Below, piece after piece: positions 36,526 to 44,500 of a DNA stretch of 64,000 nt; within the stretch, counting starts at the first letter, position 1; every line of letters starts with the position of its first letter. The position numbers and the translations under genes are program-made. Source of the DNA: Aquabacterium olei (GTDB lineage Bacteria; Pseudomonadota; Gammaproteobacteria; Burkholderiales; Burkholderiaceae_C); the NCBI RefSeq assembly GCF_003100395.1, contig NZ_CP029210.1:3038001-3102000 (forward strand). Reading direction: 5' to 3'. The notes under the pieces were generated by a model that was not told where the DNA came from, did not search any database, and was given only the letters and a program-made list of their open reading frames with translations.

Positions 36526-38250
36526 ATGGCCGATTCCCTTCTCGCTGATGCCCCTGGCTCGCTGTCCGGCGTGGCCCGCGTGCTCGTCAACGCAGGCAAG
36601 CTGGATGCACGCGCGGCCGAAACCCTCACGCGCACCGCCAAGGAGCAAAAGCGCAGCTTCGTCAGCACGCTGGTCCAGAGCGGCGTCATCGAACCCGGCG
36701 AACTCGCCCACACGCTGTCGAAGGCGCTGGCCGTGCCGGTGATGGACCTGGCCGCGCTCGACGTCGAACGCCTGCCCAAGGGCGTCATCGACAAGAAGCT
36801 CTCGGCCCAGTATCAGGTGCTGGTGCTCTCCAAGCGGGGCAACCGGCTGTTCGTGGCCGGCGCCGACCCGACCGACCAGGAAGCGATCGAGCGCATCAAG
36901 TTCGCCACGCAGCTCACGCCCGAATGGGTCATCGTCGAGCAGGACAAGCTCGCGAAGCTGCTTGACGGCCTCACGGCCAGCGCGGAAGAGCAGCTCTCGG
37001 CCCTGGCCTCCAGCGACTTCGAATTCGACTCCACCGAAGACGTGGGCGCCCCCCAGCCCGACACGAACGACGTCGCCTCCGAGGTGGAAGACGCCCCGGT
37101 GGTGCGCTTCCTCCAGAAGATGCTGATCGACGCGATCAACGCGCGCGCCTCCGACCTGCACTTCGAGCCCTACGAATACAACTACCGCGTGCGCTTCCGC
37201 GTCGACGGCGAGCTGCGCGAGGTCACCCAGCCGCCAGTCGCCATCAAGGACAAGCTCGCGTCGCGCATCAAGGTCATCTCCAAGCTGGACATCGCCGAGA
37301 AGCGCGTGCCGCAGGACGGCCGCATGAAGCTCAAGTTCGGCTCCAAGGCCATCGACTTCCGCGTCAGCACCCTGCCCACGCTGTTCGGCGAAAAGATCGT
37401 GATCCGTATCCTCGACCCGTCCAGCGCCAAGCTGGGCATCGAGGCCCTGGGTTACGAGGCGATCGAGAAAGAGCGCCTGCTCAACGCCATCAGGCGCCCG
37501 TACGGCATGGTGCTGGTCACCGGCCCGACCGGCTCCGGCAAGACGGTGTCGCTCTACACCTGCCTGAACATCCTGAACCAGCCGGGCGTGAACATCTCGA
37601 CGGTCGAAGACCCGGCGGAAATCAACCTGCCCGGCATCAACCAGGTCAACGTCAACGACAAGGCCGGCCTCACCTTCTCGGCCGCGCTGAAGGCCTTCCT
37701 GCGCCAGGATCCCGACGTGATCATGGTCGGTGAAATCCGTGACCTCGAAACCGCCGACATCGCCATCAAGGCCGCCCAGACCGGCCACATGGTGATGTCC
37801 ACCCTGCACACGAACGACGCGCCCACCACGCTGACGCGGTTGATGAACATGGGCGTGCCGCCCTTCAACATCGCTTCCAGCGTGATCCTGATCACCGCAC
37901 AGCGACTGGCGCGCCGGCTGTGCGACAACTGCAAGGTCCCCGCCGACATTCCGAGGCAGGCCCTGCTGGACGCCGGTTACAAGGAAGAAGACCTCGACGG
38001 CACCTGGACACCGTATCGCGCAGTGGGTTGCTCAGCTTGCAACAACGGTTACAAAGGTCGGCTGGGCATTTACCAAGTCATGCCCATCAGTGAGGAAATA
38101 CAACGCATCATCCTGAATCAAGGTACTGCGATGGACATCGCCAAGCAGGCCAAGCGGGAAGGCGTGCGAGACTTGCGCGAATCGGGCCTGGTCAAGGTCA
38201 AGGCTGGCCTCACCTCACTCGAAGAGGTGATTTCGGTGACCAATGAATAA
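36526..38250 (+). CDS. pilB: Type IV pilus extension ATPase PilB
   Basis: A 574-residue GspE/PilB ATPase. The N-terminal MshEN domain (about 1-155) is followed by the secretion ATPase core with Walker A GPTGSGKTVS (about 331-340), Asp-box VEDPAEINLPGINQV, Walker B DPDVIMVGEIRDLETADIA and His-box TGHMVMSTLHTNDAPTTLTRL, and a zinc-binding tetracysteine CDNC and CSAC. It powers pilin assembly at the inner membrane. First gene of the conserved pilBCD-coaE-zapD-yacG run. Confidence 0.96.
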   Translation: MADSLLADAPGSLSGVARVLVNAGKLDARAAETLTRTAKEQKRSFVSTLVQSGVIEPGELAHTLSKALAVPVMDLAALDVERLPKGVIDKKLSAQYQVLVLSKRGNRLFVAGADPTDQEAIERIKFATQLTPEWVIVEQDKLAKLLDGLTASAEEQLSALASSDFEFDSTEDVGAPQPDTNDVASEVEDAPVVRFLQKMLIDAINARASDLHFEPYEYNYRVRFRVDGELREVTQPPVAIKDKLASRIKVISKLDIAEKRVPQDGRMKLKFGSKAIDFRVSTLPTLFGEKIVIRILDPSSAKLGIEALGYEAIEKERLLNAIRRPYGMVLVTGPTGSGKTVSLYTCLNILNQPGVNISTVEDPAEINLPGINQVNVNDKAGLTFSAALKAFLRQDPDVIMVGEIRDLETADIAIKAAQTGHMVMSTLHTNDAPTTLTRLMNMGVPPFNIASSVILITAQRLARRLCDNCKVPADIPRQALLDAGYKEEDLDGTWTPYRAVGCSACNNGYKGRLGIYQVMPISEEIQRIILNQGTAMDIAKQAKREGVRDLRESGLVKVKAGLTSLEEVISVTNE

Positions 38251-38287
38251 GCAGCAGTGACGCTCGCGCGTCTTGGAGTTCCGATAC

Positions 38288-39511
38288 ATGGCCACGGCAG
38301 CAGCCAAGAAATCCGCCCCTCAGGAATACGTCTTCGAGTGGGAAGGCAAGGACCGCAACGGCAAGGTGGTCCGCGGCGAGATGCGCGCCGGCGGTGAAGC
38401 GATGGTGGGGGCCAGCCTGCGCCGCCAGGGCATCCTGGTCAACAAGGTCAAGCGGCGCCGCATGAGCGGTGGCTCGTCCATCAAGCCGAAAGACATCGCG
38501 ATCTTCACGCGCCAGCTGGCCACCATGATGCGCGCTGGCGTGCCCCTGCTGCAGTCGTTCGACATCGTGGCGCGCGGCAGCACCAATCCGCGGGTCACCA
38601 AGCTGCTCAACGACATCCGCTCGGACGTCGAGACCGGCACCAGCCTGTCGATGGCCTTCCGCAAGCACCCGCTGCACTTCGACCACCTGTACTGCAACCT
38701 GGTCGAGGCCGGCGAGGCCGCCGGTATCCTGGAAACCCTGCTCGATCGCCTGGCCACCTACCAGGAAAAAACGATCGCCATCAAGCAGAAGATCAAGTCG
38801 GCCCTGACCTACCCCACCGCCGTGCTGGTGGTCGCCTTCATCGTGGTCGCCGTCATCATGATCTTCGTGATCCCGGCGTTCAAGGAAGTCTTCACCTCCT
38901 TCGGTGCCGACCTGCCGGCTCCCACGCTGTTCGTGATGGGCATGTCGGAGATCTTCGTCAGTTACTGGTGGGCCATCTTCGGCTCCATCGGCGGGGGCGT
39001 GTATTTCTTCCTGCAGTCCTGGAAGCGCTCCGAGGCCATGCAGAAGAAGATGGACCGCCTGCTGCTGAAGGCCCCGGTGTTCGGCGACCTGATGTACAAG
39101 TCGGCGGTGGCCCGCTGGACGCGCACGCTGTCGACCATGTTTGCAGCGGGCGTGCCCCTGGTGGAAGCGCTCGACTCGGTGGGCGGCGCCTCAGGCAACG
39201 CGGTGTTTGCGGAAGCCACCGAGCAGATCCAGAAGGACGTCTCGACCGGCACGGGCCTGACCAACGCCATGCAGACCACGGGCCTGTTCCCGGTGATGGT
39301 GCTGCAGATGGCTTCGATCGGCGAAGAATCGGGCTCGCTCGACCAGATGCTGGGCAAGGCGGCCGACTTCTACGAAGAAGAGGTGGACGAAGCCGTGAAG
39401 GCGCTGTCCAGCCTGATGGAACCCTTCATCATCGTGTTCCTGGGCACGGTGATTGGCGGCATTGTTGTGTCGATGTACCTGCCGATCTTCAAGCTGGGTC
39501 AGGTGGTGTAA
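38288..39511 (+). CDS. pilC: Type IV pilus inner membrane platform protein PilC
   Basis: A 407-residue protein with two T2SS_F domains (about 75-195 and 275-400), each with the conserved pattern FTRQLATMMRAGVPLLQSF and WTRTLSTMFAAGVPLVEAL, and three transmembrane helices. It anchors PilB and the growing pilus. The ATG at 38288 gives MATAAAKK; the frame opens a few codons earlier. Gap from pilB 37 bases; pilD follows after 7 bases. Confidence 0.95.
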   Translation: MATAAAKKSAPQEYVFEWEGKDRNGKVVRGEMRAGGEAMVGASLRRQGILVNKVKRRRMSGGSSIKPKDIAIFTRQLATMMRAGVPLLQSFDIVARGSTNPRVTKLLNDIRSDVETGTSLSMAFRKHPLHFDHLYCNLVEAGEAAGILETLLDRLATYQEKTIAIKQKIKSALTYPTAVLVVAFIVVAVIMIFVIPAFKEVFTSFGADLPAPTLFVMGMSEIFVSYWWAIFGSIGGGVYFFLQSWKRSEAMQKKMDRLLLKAPVFGDLMYKSAVARWTRTLSTMFAAGVPLVEALDSVGGASGNAVFAEATEQIQKDVSTGTGLTNAMQTTGLFPVMVLQMASIGEESGSLDQMLGKAADFYEEEVDEAVKALSSLMEPFIIVFLGTVIGGIVVSMYLPIFKLGQVV

Positions 39512-39518
39512 TCGCCGG

Positions 39519-40394
39519 ATGCTGTCTGATCTTGCCTTTCTGAACCCGTTCCTCGCGCAACTGCTCACGCCCTGGGGTCTGGCCCTGGTGGGCTTGTGCG
39601 TCGGCAGCTTCCTCAACGTGGTGGTGCACCGACTGCCCAAGATGATGGAAGCCCAATGGCGCAGCGACGCCCATGCGATGCTGGAGACGACCGAGCCCGC
39701 CACCGAGGGCCCGGCGCTGTCGCTCTCGAAGCCGGCTTCGCGCTGCCCGTCCTGCGGGCACCAGATCCGTTGGTACGAAAACATCCCGGTGCTGAGCTGG
39801 CTGGCCCTGCGCGGCAAATGCTCGGCCTGTGGCACCCGCATCAGCGTTCGCTACCCCCTGGTCGAACTGGCCACAGGCGCACTGTTCTACGCCGCGGGTG
39901 AACTGGTGGCCTACCAGCCCACGGCGCTGCTGTGGTGCGGCTTCATGGCGATGCTGCTGGCCGCCGCGCTGATCGACTGGGACACCACCCTGCTGCCCGA
40001 CAGCCTCACCCAGCCCCTGACCTGGGCCGGCCTGATCGTGGCGGCCCTGGGCTGGAACCTGCCCCTGGCCGACGCGCTGTGGGGCGCCGTGGCCGGCTAC
40101 CTCTCGCTGTGGAGTGTGTACTGGCTGTTCAAGCTGGCCACCGGCAAGGAAGGCATGGGCCAGGGGGATTTCAAGCTGCTGGCCGCGCTGGGCGCCTGGT
40201 TGGGCGCGCCCATGATCCTGCCCATCATCCTCGGCTCGTCGGTGCTGGGCGCCGTGGTGGGCATCGGCATGAAGGTGTCGGGCAAGTTGCGCGAAGGCGT
40301 GTACGTGCCCTACGGCCCCTTCCTGGCCGGTGCCGGTCTGGTGGTGGCACTGGCCGGGCACGACACGGTACTGGGCTGGCTGGGATGGGCGTGA
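39519..40394 (+). CDS. pilD: Prepilin peptidase PilD
   Basis: A 291-residue A24 peptidase/N-methyltransferase. The N-terminal domain has four zinc cysteines C76, C79, C101 and C104 (CPSCGH and CSACGT). Catalytic aspartates lie in [11 protein letters not shown] and [12 protein letters not shown]. It removes the leader of type IV prepilins and methylates the new N terminus. Eight hydrophobic helices. The stop overlaps the coaE start (TGATG). Confidence 0.95.
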   Translation: MLSDLAFLNPFLAQLLTPWGLALVGLCVGSFLNVVVHRLPKMMEAQWRSDAHAMLETTEPATEGPALSLSKPASRCPSCGHQIRWYENIPVLSWLALRGKCSACGTRISVRYPLVELATGALFYAAGELVAYQPTALLWCGFMAMLLAAALIDWDTTLLPDSLTQPLTWAGLIVAALGWNLPLADALWGAVAGYLSLWSVYWLFKLATGKEGMGQGDFKLLAALGAWLGAPMILPIILGSSVLGAVVGIGMKVSGKLREGVYVPYGPFLAGAGLVVALAGHDTVLGWLGWA

Positions 40395-41014
40395 TGCCCG
40401 CCCCCCTGACCATCGGCCTCACCGGTGGCATCGGCAGTGGCAAATCCACCGTGGGTCAGATGCTGGTGGAGCTGGGCGCCCACCTCGTCGACACCGACGC
40501 GATCGCGCGCACGCTGACGCTGCCCGGTGGCGCCGCCATCCCCGAGATCGAACGCCACTTCGGGCCCGAGCTGATCGACGCACAGGGCGCCATGCACCGC
40601 GACCGCATGCGCGATCTGGCCTTCACCGACCCGCTGGCCATGAAGCGCCTGGAGGGCATCCTTCACCCGCTGATCGGTGCGCAGGCCGATGCCCACGCCC
40701 GGCTGGCCCTACCCGGTCAACCGGTGGTGTTCGACGTGCCGCTGCTGGCTGAATCAGGCCGCCGCTGGAAAGAGCGCGTCGACCGGGTGCTGGTGATCGA
40801 CGCCTCGCCCGAAACCCAGATCGCCCGTGTGATGGTGCGCAATGGCTGGCCTCGCGAGGCCGTCGAGAAGGTGCTGGCCCGGCAAGCCGATCGCGCCACG
40901 CGGCTGGCCTTGGCCGATCACGTCATCGTCAACGACGGACAGACCCTGCCGGAACTGCGGGCCGAGGTCGAGAAGCTCTGGCGCTTGTGGAACAATCTCA
41001 CGGATGGCCGGTGA
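40394..41014 (+). CDS. coaE: Dephospho-CoA kinase
   Basis: A 206-residue P-loop kinase of normal length with Walker [14 protein letters not shown] (8-20), DTDAIARTL, the [12 protein letters not shown] motif and [19 protein letters not shown] near the end. It phosphorylates dephospho-CoA in the last step of CoA synthesis. Overlaps pilD by one base; the order pilD-coaE is common in proteobacteria. Confidence 0.95.
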   Translation: MPAPLTIGLTGGIGSGKSTVGQMLVELGAHLVDTDAIARTLTLPGGAAIPEIERHFGPELIDAQGAMHRDRMRDLAFTDPLAMKRLEGILHPLIGAQADAHARLALPGQPVVFDVPLLAESGRRWKERVDRVLVIDASPETQIARVMVRNGWPREAVEKVLARQADRATRLALADHVIVNDGQTLPELRAEVEKLWRLWNNLTDGR

Positions 41015-41032
41015 ACAGCTGCAGGTGGCACG

Positions 41033-41791
41033 TTGATCCTTTACGAATACCCTTTCGGTGAGAGCATCCGCACCATGCTGCGGCTCGAGCACCTGTTCGA
41101 CCGGCTGGGCGTGCTGATCTGGCGGGAAGACCCGATCGACCATCACTTCGCGCTGTCCACGATCTTCGAGATCATGGACGTGGCCTCACGCGCCGACCTG
41201 AAGAGCGATGTGTTGCGCGACCTCGAGCGTTATCGCGCCCAGTTCATGTCCTACAAGGGCAACCCGGCCATCCAGGAGGCCGTGCTCGACGAGGTGCTGT
41301 CCCGCATCGAGCGCGCCCATTCGGGCCTCAACCAGCTGCAGGGCAAGGCCGGGCAGGCCCTCGCGGCCAATGACTGGTTGATGAGCGTGCGCAGCCGCAT
41401 CAGCATTCCCGGCGGCACCTGCGAATTCGACCTGCCGGCCTACTACGCCTGGCAGCATGAGCCTGCCTCGAAACGCCAGGGCGATCTGCAGCAGTGGATT
41501 GCCACGCTCACCCCGCTGGCCGATGCGCTGAAGGTGATGCTGGGCCTGCTGCGCGATGGCGGACACCCGCACATGGTGGCGGCGCCCTGCGGCCAGTTCC
41601 AGCAGCAGCTGAAGGACAACCGCACCTACCACCTGCTGCGCCTGCGCATCGACCCAAGCCTGGGCCTGGTGCCCGAAATCAGCGCCAACCGTCTGATGGT
41701 GTCGATCCGCCTGATGCGGCCCGATCAGGACGGCAAGCTGCGCGTCGCCTCGGACACGGACGCCGGCTTCGAGCTGACGCTGTGTGCCTGA
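41033..41791 (+). CDS. zapD: Cell division protein ZapD
   Basis: A 252-residue protein with the ZapD (YacF) pattern MILYEYPFGESIRTMLRLEHLFDRL, helix-rich N-terminal half, SIPGGTCEFDLPAYYAW and a C-terminal beta domain. ZapD cross-links FtsZ filaments at midcell. The start appears to be TTG at 41033, since no ATG or GTG fits the conserved N terminus; a GCAGGTGG ribosome-binding region lies just upstream. Confidence 0.93.
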   Translation: MILYEYPFGESIRTMLRLEHLFDRLGVLIWREDPIDHHFALSTIFEIMDVASRADLKSDVLRDLERYRAQFMSYKGNPAIQEAVLDEVLSRIERAHSGLNQLQGKAGQALAANDWLMSVRSRISIPGGTCEFDLPAYYAWQHEPASKRQGDLQQWIATLTPLADALKVMLGLLRDGGHPHMVAAPCGQFQQQLKDNRTYHLLRLRIDPSLGLVPEISANRLMVSIRLMRPDQDGKLRVASDTDAGFELTLCA

Positions 41792-41816
41792 GGCCCCTGC
41801 TCTGCAGACCCTCACC

Positions 41817-42035
41817 ATGAGCCAGACCGAATCACCCCGCAAACCCCTGGAAGTGCGTTGCCCCTCGTGCGGCGAAATGCACCTCTACAGCACCGACAAC
41901 CCCTACCGCCCGTTCTGCAGCAAAGGCTGCAAGGCCATCGACCTGGGGGCGTGGGCCAGCGAGGAATACCGCTTCGAGGCGAAGCCCAACCGCGACGAGC
42001 TGCTGGAAGACCTGACCGACGACCCCGGTCACTGA
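41817..42035 (+). CDS. yacG: DNA gyrase inhibitor YacG
   Basis: A 72-residue zinc protein with C15, C18, C34 and C38 (VRCPSCGE and FCSKGCKAIDLGAWASEEYR), the standard YacG zinc motif. In E. coli YacG binds GyrB and inhibits gyrase. Its last seven bases overlap the end of the convergent helicase gene. The ATG at 41817 is 25 bases after zapD. Confidence 0.94.
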   Translation: MSQTESPRKPLEVRCPSCGEMHLYSTDNPYRPFCSKGCKAIDLGAWASEEYRFEAKPNRDELLEDLTDDPGH

Positions 42036-44500
42036 GCGGGCGCGCCCATGGCCTTCAGCGCCCGGGCGACCCGGTCGGAAAGTTTCTCGGTGCTCAGGCG
42101 CTCGCGCAGGCGCTCCACCATCAGCGGCAGGCTGAAGGGGCTGGGGCTTTTCAGGTCGACCAGATCGATGCGGCGCTGCCGAAGCGCCGTCAGCACGGCG
42201 CGCAGCCGGGCCACATCCAGCTCCTGCGACAGCACCTCCTGTTGCGCCTGGGTCAGCAGCCGGTTGCCAGCGTCATATTGACGGAACACCTCGTAGAAAA
42301 GGCTGCTGGAGGCCTGCAGCTGCTTGTTGCTCTTTGGCGCGCCCGGGTAGCCGGTGAACACCAGGCCGGCCACGCGCGCGATCTCGCGAAACCGGCGCCG
42401 GGCCAGCTCGGCCGCGTTCAGGCTTTCCAGGATGTCCTCCAGCAGGCGATCCGGTGAGAGCACCGTGCGCAACAGCGTCTCGTCCACCGGCACGGGCTCG
42501 GCACTCAGCAACTCCAGGCCGTAATCGTTCACCGCGAGGCTGAAGGTGTTGGGTTGCTGTCGTGCCAGCCGCCATGCCAGCACCGCGCTCAGGCCCTGAT
42601 GGGCCAGCCGCCCCGCGAAGGGATAGAGCCAGAGGTGATGGCCCTCGCGCGAACGGTGTCGCTCGACCAGCAGGCGATCACGCCGCGGCAGGTGCGAGAT
42701 CCGGGCTTGCGCCTCCAGCATGTCACGCGCGGCCTGCATCTCGGGTTCATGCCATGCACGGCCCTCCGCCGCCTCATCCAGCAGGTCCATCACCGCACGG
42801 GCCATTTCACTCGACAACGGCATGCGCCCGCCTTCCCAGCGCGGTACGATGCGCTTGCGTCCCTCGGCACGTCGCACGTAGGCGGTCATGTCCTGCACAC
42901 GCACGAATTCCAGGGTGCGGCCGGCGAACACGAAGCAGTCGCCCTTGTTCAGGCGCGCGATGAAGCCCTCCTCCACCGAGCCGAGCTTGGGGCCGTTGAG
43001 GTAGCGCACCGCCATCGAGGCGTCCGACACGATGGTGCCCACCTGCAGCCGATGACGCCGGGCCACCAGCCGGCCTGGCTGCGTGTGCTCGGCCACGCGC
43101 CACACACCCGCCTCGTCCGGCGCGATGCGGTGGTACTCGGGATAGGCCTGCAGGCTGTCACCACCGCGCGCGGCAAAGTCCAGGCACCAGTCGAAGGCCT
43201 CGCGAGACAGGTCGCGATAGCTATGAGCGCGCCGCACCTCGACGAACAGCGCATCGGGCGTGAAGCCGCCACCCAGTGCGACGGTCACAAGATGCTGCAC
43301 CAGCACGTCCAGCGGCTGGTGGGGTGCCGGGCGGGCCTCCACCTGCCCGGCCAGCGCGGCGCGCCGAGCCGCAGCGGCTTCGACCAGTTCGAGCGTGTGG
43401 GTCGGCACCAGCGAGATGCGGCTGGTACGCCCCGGAGCGTGGCCGCTGCGCCCGGCGCGCTGCAACAGGCGCGCCACGCCCTTGGGCGAGCCGACCTGGA
43501 TCACGCGATCCACCGGCAGAAAGTCCACACCCAGGTCGAGCGACGAAGTGGCCACCACTGCCTTGAGCTGGCCAGACTTCAAGCCTGCTTCAACCCAGGC
43601 CCGCACCTCCGCATCGAGCGAGCCATGGTGCAAGGCAACCAACCCGGCCCAGTCTGGTCGGGCTTCAAGCAGCAGCTGATACCAGATTTCGGCCTGTGAA
43701 CGGGTGTTGGTGAAGACCAGCGTGGAGCCCGGGCCTTCCAACTCGGCCACCAACTGCGGCACCATGGGCGCACCGAGGCGCCCCGCCCAGGACAGGCGGG
43801 TGGCGTGCGCCGGCAGCAAGGTGTCGATCACCAAGGCCTTGTCGACGTGGCCCTGTACGCGAACAGGCTCGTTGATTGAGCCAGTCTTGCGCACCGACGG
43901 CACCAACGCAGACAGTGCCTCGTTCTGGTTGCCGAGGGTCGCGCTCAAGCCCCACACCAGCAGCCCCGGGCACCACGTCGTCAGGCGTGCCAGCGCCAGC
44001 TGCACCTGCACGCCGCGCTTGTTGCCCAGCAGCTCGTGCCATTCATCCACGATCACGACATCGAGCTGGGCGAACAGGGCCGCGGCGTCCGGGCGCGCCA
44101 GCATCAGGCTCAGCGACTCGGGCGTGGTGACCAGGGCATGCGGCCACGCGCGTTCCTGACGTGCGCGCTCGGATGAAGGCGTGTCGCCAGTCCGCAGGCC
44201 CACGCGCCAGCCGGGCAGCACGTCGTTCAGCGGCGCCTGCAACGAGACCAGTGTGTCGGCCGCCAGCGCGCGCATCGGTGTGATCCACAAGGCGCGCAGA
44301 CCCGAAGGCATGCGGGTGGAACCGTTCTCACGGGCCATCGCCCGCTGCAACACGCCGCCCCACACGGCGAGCGTCTTGCCGGCGCCGGTGCTCGCGTGCA
44401 GCAGGCCCGAGTGGCCTTCGGCCATGGCCTGCCACACGGCCTGCTGGAACGAAAACGGCGAGAAGCCGCGCTGGCTGAACCAGGCGGCCAAGCCCATCAT
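42029..44500 (-). CDS. Lhr-family (ligase-associated type) DEXH-box helicase
   Basis: An 823-residue SF2 helicase. Motif I is ASTGAGKT (36-43), motif Ia TPMRALAADT, motif II VDEWHELLG, motif III GLSATLGN, motif VI QRAGRSGHAPGR, and the Lhr-type winged-helix and C-terminal domain follow. This is the short, Lhr-core form usually called ligase-associated helicase, thought to act in DNA repair with an ATP-dependent ligase and a nuclease. Neither partner lies in this window. Its ATG overlaps the yjbH stop (ATGA), so it is probably translated with the polysaccharide genes upstream. Confidence 0.9.
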   Translation of the reverse strand: MMGLAAWFSQRGFSPFSFQQAVWQAMAEGHSGLLHASTGAGKTLAVWGGVLQRAMARENGSTRMPSGLRALWITPMRALAADTLVSLQAPLNDVLPGWRVGLRTGDTPSSERARQERAWPHALVTTPESLSLMLARPDAAALFAQLDVVIVDEWHELLGNKRGVQVQLALARLTTWCPGLLVWGLSATLGNQNEALSALVPSVRKTGSINEPVRVQGHVDKALVIDTLLPAHATRLSWAGRLGAPMVPQLVAELEGPGSTLVFTNTRSQAEIWYQLLLEARPDWAGLVALHHGSLDAEVRAWVEAGLKSGQLKAVVATSSLDLGVDFLPVDRVIQVGSPKGVARLLQRAGRSGHAPGRTSRISLVPTHTLELVEAAAARRAALAGQVEARPAPHQPLDVLVQHLVTVALGGGFTPDALFVEVRRAHSYRDLSREAFDWCLDFAARGGDSLQAYPEYHRIAPDEAGVWRVAEHTQPGRLVARRHRLQVGTIVSDASMAVRYLNGPKLGSVEEGFIARLNKGDCFVFAGRTLEFVRVQDMTAYVRRAEGRKRIVPRWEGGRMPLSSEMARAVMDLLDEAAEGRAWHEPEMQAARDMLEAQARISHLPRRDRLLVERHRSREGHHLWLYPFAGRLAHQGLSAVLAWRLARQQPNTFSLAVNDYGLELLSAEPVPVDETLLRTVLSPDRLLEDILESLNAAELARRRFREIARVAGLVFTGYPGAPKSNKQLQASSSLFYEVFRQYDAGNRLLTQAQQEVLSQELDVARLRAVLTALRQRRIDLVDLKSPSPFSLPLMVERLRERLSTEKLSDRVARALKAMGAPAQ